A stretch of 64,000 bases of DNA, taken from assembly GCA_963668435.2 (NCBI GenBank), contig CAXXSC010000006.1, positions 558,001 to 622,000 on the forward strand, read 5' to 3'. This DNA is from G963668435 sp963668435. GTDB lineage: Bacteria; Latescibacterota; Latescibacteria; Latescibacterales; Latescibacteraceae. The notes below the pieces were generated by a model, which worked only from the letters and a program-made list of their open reading frames with translations, searched no databases and was not told the origin of the DNA. Every line of letters starts with the position of its first letter. The stretch's first letter is position 1. Made by a program: the position numbers and the translations under genes. This document shows, piece after piece, positions 26,405 through 35,014 of the stretch.

Positions 26405-27709
26405 TCATGGATGCCAGTCGGTTCGGCCAAGATCGTACACTGTGCAGACACGGTTTCTGCCGCGTTTTTTTGCGAGGTAGAGGGCTTGATCCGCCGCCTT
26501 GATAAAGGTTTCGCTGCTGTTGCAGTTGTCAGTCAGACTGGCAATGCCTATACTGACTGTCATCTGTGCGGTGGAGTTGGGGAAACGCAGGGTGGTGTCG
26601 CACGTATTTATTCTCAGGCGTTCGGCGACTTCACAGGCTTTTTTCATGTCCGCACCGGAAAGGAGCGCGACGAATTCCTCGCCGCCGAAACGTGCGAAAA
26701 TATCACTTTCACGAAGTGTGGTTGCCATGATCTCGGCAAGTTTTTTAAGCGCGAGATCACCGGCATCATGCCCGTGCGTGTCATTGATGTTCTTGAAATA
26801 GTCGGCATCGACCATCATGAGGGAAAGAGGTGTGCCGTAACGGTTCGAACGTTTGATGTCCTTATCGAGCGCCTCCATGAAATAGCGGCGGTTGTAAATG
26901 CCGGTGAGCTCGTCAATGGTTGACATCTTGAGAAGTTTTTCCTCGGCCAGACGGCGTATAGCTATTTCTTTTTCGAGCTCCTCATTCAGTTTCCGCTGGC
27001 CGACAAGGGCGTAAAACTCTTTTCGCCGCATACGGTTATACAGGACTGTATGGTAGGTGCCGTAGATGTTTGCCACCATGAAAAACATTGCTATGGTGCT
27101 GTAATAAGATGATGGAGCATCTGTGAAATACACTAGTGTGAGCGTATAGGACACCGACATGAACATTGCCGGTATGAAAGAGACGAAAAAGCGCAGGGGG
27201 ATGAAAAGATAGTACATGAGCACAATAAAGATTGTTGTGGGGATGAAAATGCCGGTCAAGTTGTTGAACTTGAAAAACAGCTCAATGGATTCCACGAAAC
27301 CGATACTTGTCATGTACACCATCATGGTCCACGCAAGGTGCCGGAAGAGTTTCGGCTTCCAGGCGATATAGGCTGCGCTCAGGCCAAGCAGCATTACTGT
27401 CAGACGTAAAAAGAACAGGATCTGGAATTCCCGGCTGACTCCGAGACTTGTTTTATCGTTGACAAAAGCAAGAAAATAAAGGATCGAGGTGAGAGTGCAG
27501 ATAACGATCATTCTTCGCATATTGAATTTATGCTGTGATGCCTGAAACTGGTTTTCCAGTGGGACAGACCTGAACGTGCCTGATATTTTCAGTTCGGGAT
27601 GCTGGAGATTTTCAATATTCATGGAATAACTGCCGTTAAATGGTCTATTTGCATAAAAATCTGCGGGATACCCTCGTATTTTTCTGCTTGTGCGCTGCTT
27701 GAAAGTCAT
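26405..27709 (-). CDS. Membrane-bound GGDEF diguanylate cyclase
   Basis: The 434-residue protein has an N-terminal membrane region with about five or six hydrophobic segments (residues 65-215), a coiled linker (LNEELEKEIAIRRLAEEKL) and a C-terminal GGDEF domain (about 265-430). The active-site motif is FGGEEF. The inhibitory RxxD site is present five residues upstream (RESD), so product inhibition is likely. It synthesises c-di-GMP from GTP at the inner membrane. It works opposite the HD-GYP genes at 15351 and perhaps 30972. Start codon is uncertain: ATG 27709 is used, with MNIENL at 27622 an alternative. Confidence 0.88.
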   Translation of the reverse strand: MTFKQRTSRKIRGYPADFYANRPFNGSYSMNIENLQHPELKISGTFRSVPLENQFQASQHKFNMRRMIVICTLTSILYFLAFVNDKTSLGVSREFQILFFLRLTVMLLGLSAAYIAWKPKLFRHLAWTMMVYMTSIGFVESIELFFKFNNLTGIFIPTTIFIVLMYYLFIPLRFFVSFIPAMFMSVSYTLTLVYFTDAPSSYYSTIAMFFMVANIYGTYHTVLYNRMRRKEFYALVGQRKLNEELEKEIAIRRLAEEKLLKMSTIDELTGIYNRRYFMEALDKDIKRSNRYGTPLSLMMVDADYFKNINDTHGHDAGDLALKKLAEIMATTLRESDIFARFGGEEFVALLSGADMKKACEVAERLRINTCDTTLRFPNSTAQMTVSIGIASLTDNCNSSETFIKAADQALYLAKKRGRNRVCTVYDLGRTDWHP

Positions 27710-27918
27710 GTCTTATTGATCAGAAATCACTTTCAAATATTCATATATAATATACTTTGTTGCGGCTGTGATTTCAAGACAGCTGTAATCAAATACAATT
27801 CTTTTTCGAAAACAGTGAGCTGGATTACATCCAAATGCGTTGATTTTAAAAGGTTTTTCCCGTACATTGTTATTGGCATTTGCCAGTTGTTTCAGCATCC
27901 GGAGAGGAAAAGGAATCA

Positions 27919-28875
27919 GTGACACCACGAGTATCCATCATTATCGCTGTCGGCACTCCCGGCGCTTATATCAAGGAGTGTATCGAGCACTGTCTCAGGC
28001 TCGACTACCCGGATTTCGAAATTATCGCTCTTCCGAACAATCCCTGGGTGGCGCCCGACAGCAGTGTCAGGGTTATTCCCACCGGAAAAGTTCGCCCGGC
28101 TGAGAAAAGGGATGCCGGTGTCGAGGCGGCAAGCGGCGAAATTGTCGCCATCATAGACGATGACGCCTATCCCGATCCCATGTGGCTGAAAAACGCGGTG
28201 GTGCATTTCGAGGATCAGTCTGTCGCCGCGGTAGGCGGTCCCGGTGTAACACCGCCGTCCGACAACATACTTCAGAAAATATCGGGCTGGATCTACGAGT
28301 CGCGCATGGTCAGCGGCGGTTTTGTCTATCGCTACCGTCCCGGAAAAATGCGGGATGTGGACGATTATCCCACCTCAAGCCTTATTCTCAGGCGAAAGGA
28401 TTTCCTCGAGGCGGGTGGATTCGATACCGGCTACTGGCCCGGCGAGGACACCATCCTCTGTCTGAAACTGACCCATGAGCTGAAAAAGCGCATTGTCTAC
28501 GATCCGGATGTGCTAGTTTATCACCACCGCCGCGAAATTTTCGCGGGCCATCTCAGGCAGATTAAAAGCTATGCGCTTCACCGCGGTTTTTTCGCCAAGA
28601 AATTTCCGGAGACCTCGCTGAAAATCTCCTATTTTGTACCCAGTGTTTTTTCACTGTTCGCGCTTATGGGCTGGCTGAGTTTCTGGGGGCCTTTCTGGTT
28701 GTATCTTGCCTGGACCGCAGTCATGAATGTATATATTATTCTGAATGTATTATTCTCTCTGAAAAGCTGGAACCCGTTCGGCGTCATCGGCACTGTGCTG
28801 GGGACTTTTGCGACCCATATCGTGTACGGGCTCTGGTTCATAGCGGGACTTTTATCAAGTGAATTGAGCGACTGA
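27919..28875 (+). CDS. Family 2 glycosyltransferase
   Basis: The 318-residue protein starts at GTG 27919, behind GGAGAGGAAAAGG; the in-frame extension upstream lacks an RBS. The GT-A fold is shown by VSIIIAVGTPG, the DXD-like motif IIDDDAYPDPMWL, GGPGVTPPSD, and the acceptor-side motif GYWPGEDTILCLKL. Two or three C-terminal hydrophobic segments suggest membrane association. GT2 enzymes of this type build cell-envelope polysaccharides. The TGA directly abuts the ATG of a radical SAM gene, so the two are translationally linked. Confidence 0.85.
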   Translation: MTPRVSIIIAVGTPGAYIKECIEHCLRLDYPDFEIIALPNNPWVAPDSSVRVIPTGKVRPAEKRDAGVEAASGEIVAIIDDDAYPDPMWLKNAVVHFEDQSVAAVGGPGVTPPSDNILQKISGWIYESRMVSGGFVYRYRPGKMRDVDDYPTSSLILRRKDFLEAGGFDTGYWPGEDTILCLKLTHELKKRIVYDPDVLVYHHRREIFAGHLRQIKSYALHRGFFAKKFPETSLKISYFVPSVFSLFALMGWLSFWGPFWLYLAWTAVMNVYIILNVLFSLKSWNPFGVIGTVLGTFATHIVYGLWFIAGLLSSELSD

Positions 28876-30327
28876 ATGAAAATTTTCATAAGTTATCCGC
28901 CTCTCGAGGGCGACGGCACTCCCATGCTGGGGCAGAACAGGCAGTTCCAGTGGTTTCATAATCCCTCGTTTATCTATCCGATGGTAACCGCCTCGGCAGC
29001 GACACTTCTGGCCTGCATGGGCCATGAGGCTGTCTGGGACGATGGTATCGCACGCCGCTGGACTACTGATCGCTGGTGGCAGAACCTCCTTAGTGAAAAA
29101 CCCGACCTTATTGCGATCGAGACAAAAACACCAGTGGTCCGTCAGCACTGGGGAATCGTTGATAAAATCAAACGTGAGTTGCCCTCGGCCACTGTTGTCC
29201 TGATGGGCGACCATATTACCGCGAAACCTGACGAGACCATGGAAAACTCGACTGTCGACTATGCAATCACCGGCGGTGATTATGATTTCCTGCTCGCCAG
29301 TATTGTCGAACACATGGAACACGGTGCCGATCTCGAGCCCGGAATCTGGTTCCGCGGCGCAAACGGGATCGGGAACACCGGGAAGTTCCAGCTCGATCAC
29401 GACCTTAACACGCTGCCGTATGTCGACCGTGAACTGACCGAATGGCAACGCTATGGCGAACCGCTCTACAAGCGTGAGCCGTTCACGTATACCATGGTTG
29501 GTCGCGACTGTCCCTGGGCGAAATGCACGTTCTGTTCGTGGACCACGCTTTTTCCCAAATTCAGGACACGGACACCGGAAAGCCTGCTCGACGAGATCGG
29601 AATGCTGATAGACCGCTACGGTGTAAGGGAGGTTTTCGATGATACCGGATCATTTCCCTCGGGCGGCTGGCTGAAACGTTTCTGCGAGGGCATGATCGAA
29701 CGTGGCTATAATAAAAAAATCAGGCTTTCCATCAATTTCCGCTTCGACTATCTTGAGCCGAAACGCGCCGCTCTCATGCGTGAGGCCGGCTTCCGGCTCA
29801 TGAAACTCGGGCTCGAATCAGCGAACCAGGCCACTCTCGACCGTTTGAACAAAGGGACGACAATCGATGATATCGAACGCGGCTGCCGAATTGCCAAGGA
29901 TGCCGGTCTCGAGGTACACCTGACCGCCATGGTTGGGTATCCCTGGGAAATGCGGGTCGATGCCGAACGCACCCTCGCACTTGCGAAACGGCTGATGAAA
30001 GAAGGGCTTGCCGATATGCTTCAGTCGACCGTGACAATTCCATATCCCGGCACACCGCTTTACCGTCAGGCTGTTGAGAACGGCTGGCTGCGTTTCGGCG
30101 CCGATGAATATGAAAAATTCGACATGACCCAGCCGGTGTTCAAGACGCCTGACATGACACCCACCGAGGTCATGGATGTCTGTAACTCCATTTATCGCTC
30201 GTTCCTTCAGCCCTCGTATGTACTGCGTTACCTCATGAGCATCCGCAATCCCGCGGACCTGAAATTTATCGCCAAGGGAGCGCGGGCGGTTATCGGACAT
30301 CTTCTCGATTTCACACGGAAAAAATAA
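28876..30327 (+). CDS. B12-binding-like radical SAM protein with unusual CX4CX2C cluster motif
   Basis: The 483-residue protein has an N-terminal region typical of cobalamin-binding radical SAM proteins (ISYPPLEGDG, VVLMGDHITAKPDE, about 1-150). The radical SAM domain (about 205-400) follows. The cluster cysteines are DCPWAKCTFCSW at 212, 217 and 220, which is CX4CX2C, not the standard CX3CX2C. The motif GLESANQATLDRLNKG is as expected. No DXH cobalamin ligand is obvious. It is coupled to a glycosyltransferase, so lipid or glycan modification is a guess. RBS lies within the upstream gene. Confidence 0.78.
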   Translation: MKIFISYPPLEGDGTPMLGQNRQFQWFHNPSFIYPMVTASAATLLACMGHEAVWDDGIARRWTTDRWWQNLLSEKPDLIAIETKTPVVRQHWGIVDKIKRELPSATVVLMGDHITAKPDETMENSTVDYAITGGDYDFLLASIVEHMEHGADLEPGIWFRGANGIGNTGKFQLDHDLNTLPYVDRELTEWQRYGEPLYKREPFTYTMVGRDCPWAKCTFCSWTTLFPKFRTRTPESLLDEIGMLIDRYGVREVFDDTGSFPSGGWLKRFCEGMIERGYNKKIRLSINFRFDYLEPKRAALMREAGFRLMKLGLESANQATLDRLNKGTTIDDIERGCRIAKDAGLEVHLTAMVGYPWEMRVDAERTLALAKRLMKEGLADMLQSTVTIPYPGTPLYRQAVENGWLRFGADEYEKFDMTQPVFKTPDMTPTEVMDVCNSIYRSFLQPSYVLRYLMSIRNPADLKFIAKGARAVIGHLLDFTRKK

Positions 30328-30547
30328 GCACGGTTTTTCTATTCGTTTTCTTGTTGATTTATTATTTTTACAAGAGTGAATAAAGGTCCGTTTCCTTTGT
30401 GATTATTGTCACATGATAATTTTTGGATGTTGAGTATTTTACTAAGACATTATTAAATTGCCATACAGTGTATTTCAGGTTCATGCTGCTGTGGATGTTA
30501 AAAATGTTTTCTCAGGCGGAAAAAGCGTTTCAACAGGCAATTGAGCT

Positions 30548-30892
30548 ATGAATCTGCAGAGCATTACCGTTTCTGTCCGGCAAGCAGGTTTTTTGAGGAT
30601 ACTGCTCATCATTGTGATCGTGATTGCTGTGTTGTTCGTGTTCGACAGCTACCGTCAGCCGGAAAAACAACTCTGGGGAAAACTGCTCATTAGCGGGATA
30701 AATGCCTATCAACTTCTATCCGCCCGTTATTTTCCGGAGTTGTTCACTTGCCGCTACAGACCGACATGTTCTCAGTATACTATTGAGGCTATAAATAAGT
30801 ACGGAACCATTCGCGGTGGCTGGATTGGGTTGAAACGTATCATATCATGCCGGGAGTCGGTCGCTCCCGGTACATACGACCCGGTGCCCTGA
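30548..30892 (+). CDS. yidD: YidD-like membrane protein insertion efficiency factor with N-terminal TM
   Basis: The 114-residue protein has a transmembrane segment (LRILLIIVIVIAVLFVF) followed by the YidD core: INAYQLLSARYFPELFTCRYRPTCSQYTIEAI, GGWIGLKRI and a DPVP ending. YidD assists YidC-dependent insertion of inner-membrane proteins. The usual rpmH-rnpA-yidC neighbours are absent, and the extra N-terminal TM is uncommon. It could be a secondary paralogue. Weak RBS. Confidence 0.85.
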   Translation: MNLQSITVSVRQAGFLRILLIIVIVIAVLFVFDSYRQPEKQLWGKLLISGINAYQLLSARYFPELFTCRYRPTCSQYTIEAINKYGTIRGGWIGLKRIISCRESVAPGTYDPVP

Positions 30893-30971
30893 TAAAGAAA
30901 TTCGGGAACGTTTAGCATACAATTCAGTTGTATCATGATATAATATCACATAGTCAAAACGGAAAAAATCG

Positions 30972-32150
30972 ATGATCAGAAGGTCTATACAGTCGCTGAA
31001 ACCGGGAATGGTTGTAGGCAAAGCGGTGTTCGATTCACAGGGAAATGTACTTATTGCCAGCGGTGTCGAGCTGACGGTTAAGTATATTCAGGGGCTTAAG
31101 GACCGCGGAATTTCAGGCTGTTTCATCCAGGACGGTCAGACTGACGATATTATTCCAAACGAAAATATCACCGATCATGTCAGAAGCAGCACGATCCAGA
31201 AAATGACGGATATTTTCAACCAGGTCCAGGGTATCAATAAACATTTCAAAGTGCAGTCAAAAAGCGCTCTTATCGATACCATCCATTCGGACCGTTATCA
31301 GGATGCTGTGAATAAGAGTCCTGAGTTCAAACGTCTGACCAGCGGTGTCAAAGGAATTGTCACCGAGCTGATCTCTTCTCCGCAGATTCTTCTCGGCATG
31401 AATTCACTGAAAAATTATGATGATTACGTGTTTCAACACGCGACCGAGGTATCTATTACCGCAATCATGATTGGCCGCAAGATAGGCCTTTCCCACAAAA
31501 GGCTTCAGGAACTGGGAATGGGATGCCTTCTGATGGATATCGGCAATATATTCCTTCCGAAAGAGGTGCTTCAGAAAAGCGGCAAGCTCACGAAAGAGGA
31601 ATTTGCAATCATCAAGGAACATCCGGTTATAGGCTATGAACTTTTGAAAAACATCAACTCGATCGGGGTTCTGCCCTCGCATGTGGCATTCCAGCATCAC
31701 GAAAAGCAGGATGGTACAGGCTATCCCCGCGGCCTGACCGGTAACAACAGTACCTTGATCTCGGATGAGCCGCGAAGTATCCACCTGTATGCGAGCATAG
31801 CCTCCATTGCCGATGTTTATGATTCGCTTTCTTCGGACACACCTTACCGCAAGGCATTCCCCCGCGAGAAAGTGATAACCATGATGAGCAAACTTGGCGG
31901 CACGCATTTCAACAAGGACGTGCTTCGGGCTTTCCTGAAGATTACGCCGGTTTATCCTGAGGGCAGCACTGTCAGGATCACGATTGGGAAACACAAGAAT
32001 AAGATCGGTGTGGTCACCGAGGTCAACCGCGAGGACATGGCCCGGCCTGTCATACGCCTTTTCATGGATACCACCAATAAACCGGTTTCTCCCGAGGTTA
32101 TAAACCTTCTCGATGACAAGCTGGTGAAAGTCGAGTCGATACTGCTGTGA
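30972..32150 (+). CDS. HD-GYP domain protein with degenerate HD motif
   Basis: The 392-residue paralogue of the protein at 15351 has identical length and domain order. In the signature, His188 of the intact paralogue is Met188 here (LLMDIGN), and the following Lys is Asn. The later motifs HPVIGYEL, HHEKQDGTGYPRGL and VADVYDSLSSDTPYR remain. Loss of the first metal ligand should impair phosphodiesterase activity, so it may act as a c-di-GMP sensor or scaffold. N-terminal part IQSLKPGMVVGKAVFDSQG is DUF3391-like. Closed by a terminator. Confidence 0.88.
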   Translation: MIRRSIQSLKPGMVVGKAVFDSQGNVLIASGVELTVKYIQGLKDRGISGCFIQDGQTDDIIPNENITDHVRSSTIQKMTDIFNQVQGINKHFKVQSKSALIDTIHSDRYQDAVNKSPEFKRLTSGVKGIVTELISSPQILLGMNSLKNYDDYVFQHATEVSITAIMIGRKIGLSHKRLQELGMGCLLMDIGNIFLPKEVLQKSGKLTKEEFAIIKEHPVIGYELLKNINSIGVLPSHVAFQHHEKQDGTGYPRGLTGNNSTLISDEPRSIHLYASIASIADVYDSLSSDTPYRKAFPREKVITMMSKLGGTHFNKDVLRAFLKITPVYPEGSTVRITIGKHKNKIGVVTEVNREDMARPVIRLFMDTTNKPVSPEVINLLDDKLVKVESILL

Positions 32151-32210
32151 GAAGAGACTCGGAAGGTGTTTTGTTGCAAAAGATAGACAGCTTATCACGA
32201 AAAAGATATT

Positions 32211-32239
32211 AAAAAGGCTCCCGAGTGGGAGCCTTTTTG
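32211..32239. terminator. Bidirectional terminator
   Basis: AAAAAGGCTCCC, GAGT, GGGAGCCTTTTT lies between the HD-GYP gene and the convergent SMP-30 gene. Confidence 0.9.
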
Positions 32240-32268
32240 TATCTGTATGTGTTTTTCAAAGGAGGCCG

Positions 32269-33291
32269 CTATTTGCCTTGTACCTTACCGGCAATTTTAA
32301 CCGGCATCGAGTAAACGCCGTCGAGCGCAGAAACGTAGAGCGTTTTCATGCCGGGGCCGCCGAAACTGAGGTTGTTGCAGGGGACCGGGCAGTCGATATT
32401 GCCGATATGTGCGCCGTTCATGTCGAAAACCTGGATGCCGAGGCCCTGTGTGGTGGCGACATAAAGGTTGCCCTCGATATCGACCGCAGTGCCGTCCGCA
32501 CCGGAGACGCCGTCAGCCTTGCTTTCATTCTCAGCGCTGAGCTCGAGCTCGGCGAAAGCGCGCTTGCCGGATAATGTGCCGTCGGAGTTGACATCATAGG
32601 CCCAGATAGTGCGGCCCTTGTCGACCTCGTCCTTGGTGTTGACCACATAAAGGGTCTTTTCGTCAGGGGAAAGCTCAAGACCGTTGGGGAACGTGATATC
32701 GTCGATCACGCGGGTGATTGCACCGCCGGGCGCGACATAATAGACACAGGGCACATCCTGCATGAGCTCCTCGCCGGGCGAAAAATGGGAGTCGGTGAAA
32801 TAGAATCCGCCTTTTTTGTCCAAAGTCATGTCATTGGGGCCGTCGAGCCTGACACCCTTGTATGCGCCGACTACTGTCCTGACAATCGAGCCGTCGGGTG
32901 CCATCTCGGTGATACGGTGGCCGACCATTTCGCAGCAGTAGAACGTGCCGTTCCCGGTGAGATAGGAGCAGGTGGTGACACCGTTGTCCGGACGGACCAC
33001 CGTGAGTGTACCGTCGGCGGCGAGTTTCATGGTCTTGCTGTTCTCGCGGGGATCGAAAATGTTGTTGGTGAAATAGAGATCGCCATTGTACCAGCAGGGA
33101 AGGCCCGCGGTGTCGAACTTGTAGTCGACGGCGATTTTTTCGAGTTTGGCGCCCGCGGGGACGATCGCGGAGATGCCGGCCGCTTTTTCAGCCGCTTTCT
33201 GTGCTGAATTGTCGGGTGTGTCAGAGGTGCAGGAGGCGAACACCGCGGCTGCGAGAATTCCGGCGAAAATCATGTTTTTGGTCTTGTTCAT
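32269..33291 (-). CDS. SMP-30/gluconolactonase-like lipoprotein 3, lacking the usual Glu ligand
   Basis: The 340-residue protein has a lipoprotein signal (AVFASC). It is a single SMP-30 propeller without the cupin half found in the 21409 and 23116 proteins. Motifs: WYNGDLYFTN, GPNDMTLDKKGGFYFTD and GADGTAVDIEGNLYVA. The EGP segment that carries the first metal ligand Glu in the other two proteins reads TAGLPCW here, so lactonase activity is doubtful. A binding or altered catalytic role is possible. It is likely anchored in the outer membrane. Confidence 0.8.
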   Translation of the reverse strand: MNKTKNMIFAGILAAAVFASCTSDTPDNSAQKAAEKAAGISAIVPAGAKLEKIAVDYKFDTAGLPCWYNGDLYFTNNIFDPRENSKTMKLAADGTLTVVRPDNGVTTCSYLTGNGTFYCCEMVGHRITEMAPDGSIVRTVVGAYKGVRLDGPNDMTLDKKGGFYFTDSHFSPGEELMQDVPCVYYVAPGGAITRVIDDITFPNGLELSPDEKTLYVVNTKDEVDKGRTIWAYDVNSDGTLSGKRAFAELELSAENESKADGVSGADGTAVDIEGNLYVATTQGLGIQVFDMNGAHIGNIDCPVPCNNLSFGGPGMKTLYVSALDGVYSMPVKIAGKVQGK

Positions 33292-33309
33292 ATACTACTC
33301 CCGTATGTG

Positions 33310-33756
33310 TTACGAGTGACTGTTGGCGCATATTTTTTTCATGGGGCAGAAAACATTGAAACAGCTGCGGCAGACAATGAAATACAAATCAAGCACCGTG
33401 GCGCACGCAAAGATCCAGAACAGGAAGAAAAGCGGCCTGTTTGCTATCAACGCACGCTGTGGGATCACTACAAGCGCGGCGAATGCAAGGCCCGTGACCG
33501 CGTATTCGAATGCCGTGTACGGCGTCGCATTTTTGTCGATGCCGCAGGCGAGAAAGCCGGGAACGACATGGATGCAGCGTTTTTTGCCCGGACATTTCGC
33601 GCAATAGAAAACAATGACCGCGGTCGGCGCGATGATACTCGAAACGAGATACACGAATCCCGCCGCGGATGAAACGAGAAACGAGGCTGCCATGCCGGTG
33701 AAAACGAATGCCATGATGAGAAAAAAGCTCGCAATTCCGTGAATCGACCGTGCCAT
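33310..33756 (-). CDS. Cysteine-rich four-TM membrane protein of unknown function
   Basis: The 148-residue protein starts at ATG 33756, behind AGGGAG on the minus strand. There are about four hydrophobic segments. Cysteines cluster after TM2 (YCAKCPGKKRCIH), inside (LACGIDKNA) and at the C-terminus (CRSCFNVFCPMKKIC), which suggests metal binding or redox activity on one membrane face. I do not recognise a named family. It lies 18 bp upstream of the SMP-30 gene on the same strand and may be co-transcribed with it. Confidence 0.7.
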   Translation of the reverse strand: MARSIHGIASFFLIMAFVFTGMAASFLVSSAAGFVYLVSSIIAPTAVIVFYCAKCPGKKRCIHVVPGFLACGIDKNATPYTAFEYAVTGLAFAALVVIPQRALIANRPLFFLFWIFACATVLDLYFIVCRSCFNVFCPMKKICANSHS

Positions 33757-34307
33757 ATTCAACTCCCTGACAGGCGTTTTGTGCCCGTTTTTCTCAATAG
33801 ACTGTAATGTAACAGAAGCGGTTCGTGCAAGTCAAGGTATCAATCGTGGATTTGCTGTGGGAGACTGGTGTGGGAAGGTGCCGAGGGCACTATGGATTTA
33901 ATCCCCAATGCTGCTTCTTCAAAAGCTCCCCCCTCCAGCTTTCAGCTGGTTTCTCTTCTGAGTGAGAGGAATCAGGCATCGGCGGATGCTTTTTATTTCT
34001 GATATTGATGTGCATGCCGAGCCGCTGCTCAGCCTTGCGTGACTGAACGCCGGCCTGTGAGATCAGCATCGGAAGATACTTTATCTTTTCACTTGATCCT
34101 TAATCTTTCAATCTTGCCCCATTTTTTCTCCGCGCCTTTGCGTTGATTGTTTCTGTCTTTTATTCTTTTTCCTTGAACTTTCAACTGTTTTTCTATCACC
34201 CCCGCCCAATTTCACATGATTTCATCAATAATCTAACTTTGGCGCAATATTCCGTTAACATTGAACGGCTATTTTTCAGCGATTTTCAAGCGTGGGGTTA
34301 AAAGAAA
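33757..34307 (+). other. Gene-free intergenic region
   Basis: No coding sequence with a plausible start and composition was found in this 551-bp gap between divergent genes. It contains a small hairpin (CCAGCT-TTC-AGCTGG, 33935-33949, followed by TTTCTCTT), a pyrimidine-rich stretch (about 34080-34200) and AT-rich sequence before the response regulator, where promoters would be expected. No clear sigma-70 pair was identified. Confidence 0.6.
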
Positions 34308-35003
34308 ATGAACGATAAAAGGGTGCTGCTTGCCAGCGACGATAAAGATATTGCTGAAATATTCGTGGCAACGCTGAAGAAATATGGTGCCGAAGTCACA
34401 ATTTCGAGGACCGGAAAACAGGCGATCGGTGTCGCGAGACTGACGCCGTTCGAGTTTGTCTGCATCGACACGGATCTGCCCGGTCTCGACGGTGTCGATG
34501 TCTGTCTCATATTGAAAAACGACGAGACAACCGCGCATATTCCGATCTATCTAGTGTTCGGGAGTGACCGCGAGGAGGATATCACAACAGGCCTTCGCGC
34601 CGGTGCGGACGATTTCCTTATAAAGCCCCTGACCGCCGGAGAATTGTCCGCCAAGATCGAGGAAACGCTGCTACACTCCGGCAGTGCTCCCGGTATCGGC
34701 GCCTATTCGGTGGAAAACCTCCAGCTCGACGAGCACTCACATGCGGTCAGGGTCGACAGCCGCCTGGTCGACCTCACGCTGACCGAGTTCAATATCCTGT
34801 CGCTTTTGATCAGGCATCCCGGGACAGCTTTCAGGCGCAGCCAGATAATCGAGATGCTGAAATCCAGAAAAGGCTGCGGGTATACCATTAAAGACCGCAC
34901 CATCGACTTTCACATAACCCGTCTCCGCAAAAAGCTCGGGACCGGGAGCGTGAGCATACGCTCTGTCTACGGTATCGGTTACCGGCTCGAGGTTGCAGAA
35001 TAA
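34308..35003 (+). CDS. OmpR-type response regulator
   Basis: The 231-residue protein has a receiver domain (1-120) with the acidic pair SDDKD, phospho-acceptor Asp in CIDTDLPGLDG and the conserved Lys in FLIKPL. The C-terminal winged helix (about 135-230) has LTEFNILSLLIRHPGTAF, TIDFHITRLRKKLG and the final SVYGIGYRLE typical of Trans_reg_C. No histidine kinase gene is adjacent, so it is an orphan in this window. Only 11 bp separate it from the PHP-glycosyltransferase gene, which suggests operon membership. Confidence 0.92.
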   Translation: MNDKRVLLASDDKDIAEIFVATLKKYGAEVTISRTGKQAIGVARLTPFEFVCIDTDLPGLDGVDVCLILKNDETTAHIPIYLVFGSDREEDITTGLRAGADDFLIKPLTAGELSAKIEETLLHSGSAPGIGAYSVENLQLDEHSHAVRVDSRLVDLTLTEFNILSLLIRHPGTAFRRSQIIEMLKSRKGCGYTIKDRTIDFHITRLRKKLGTGSVSIRSVYGIGYRLEVAE

Positions 35004-35014
35004 ACGAGGGCAAT

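Noticed and set aside
33935..33957. Terminator (CCAGCT-TTC-AGCTGG then TTTCTCTT)
   Set aside because: No plus-strand gene upstream of it; the stem is only 6 bp and it lies between divergent genes.
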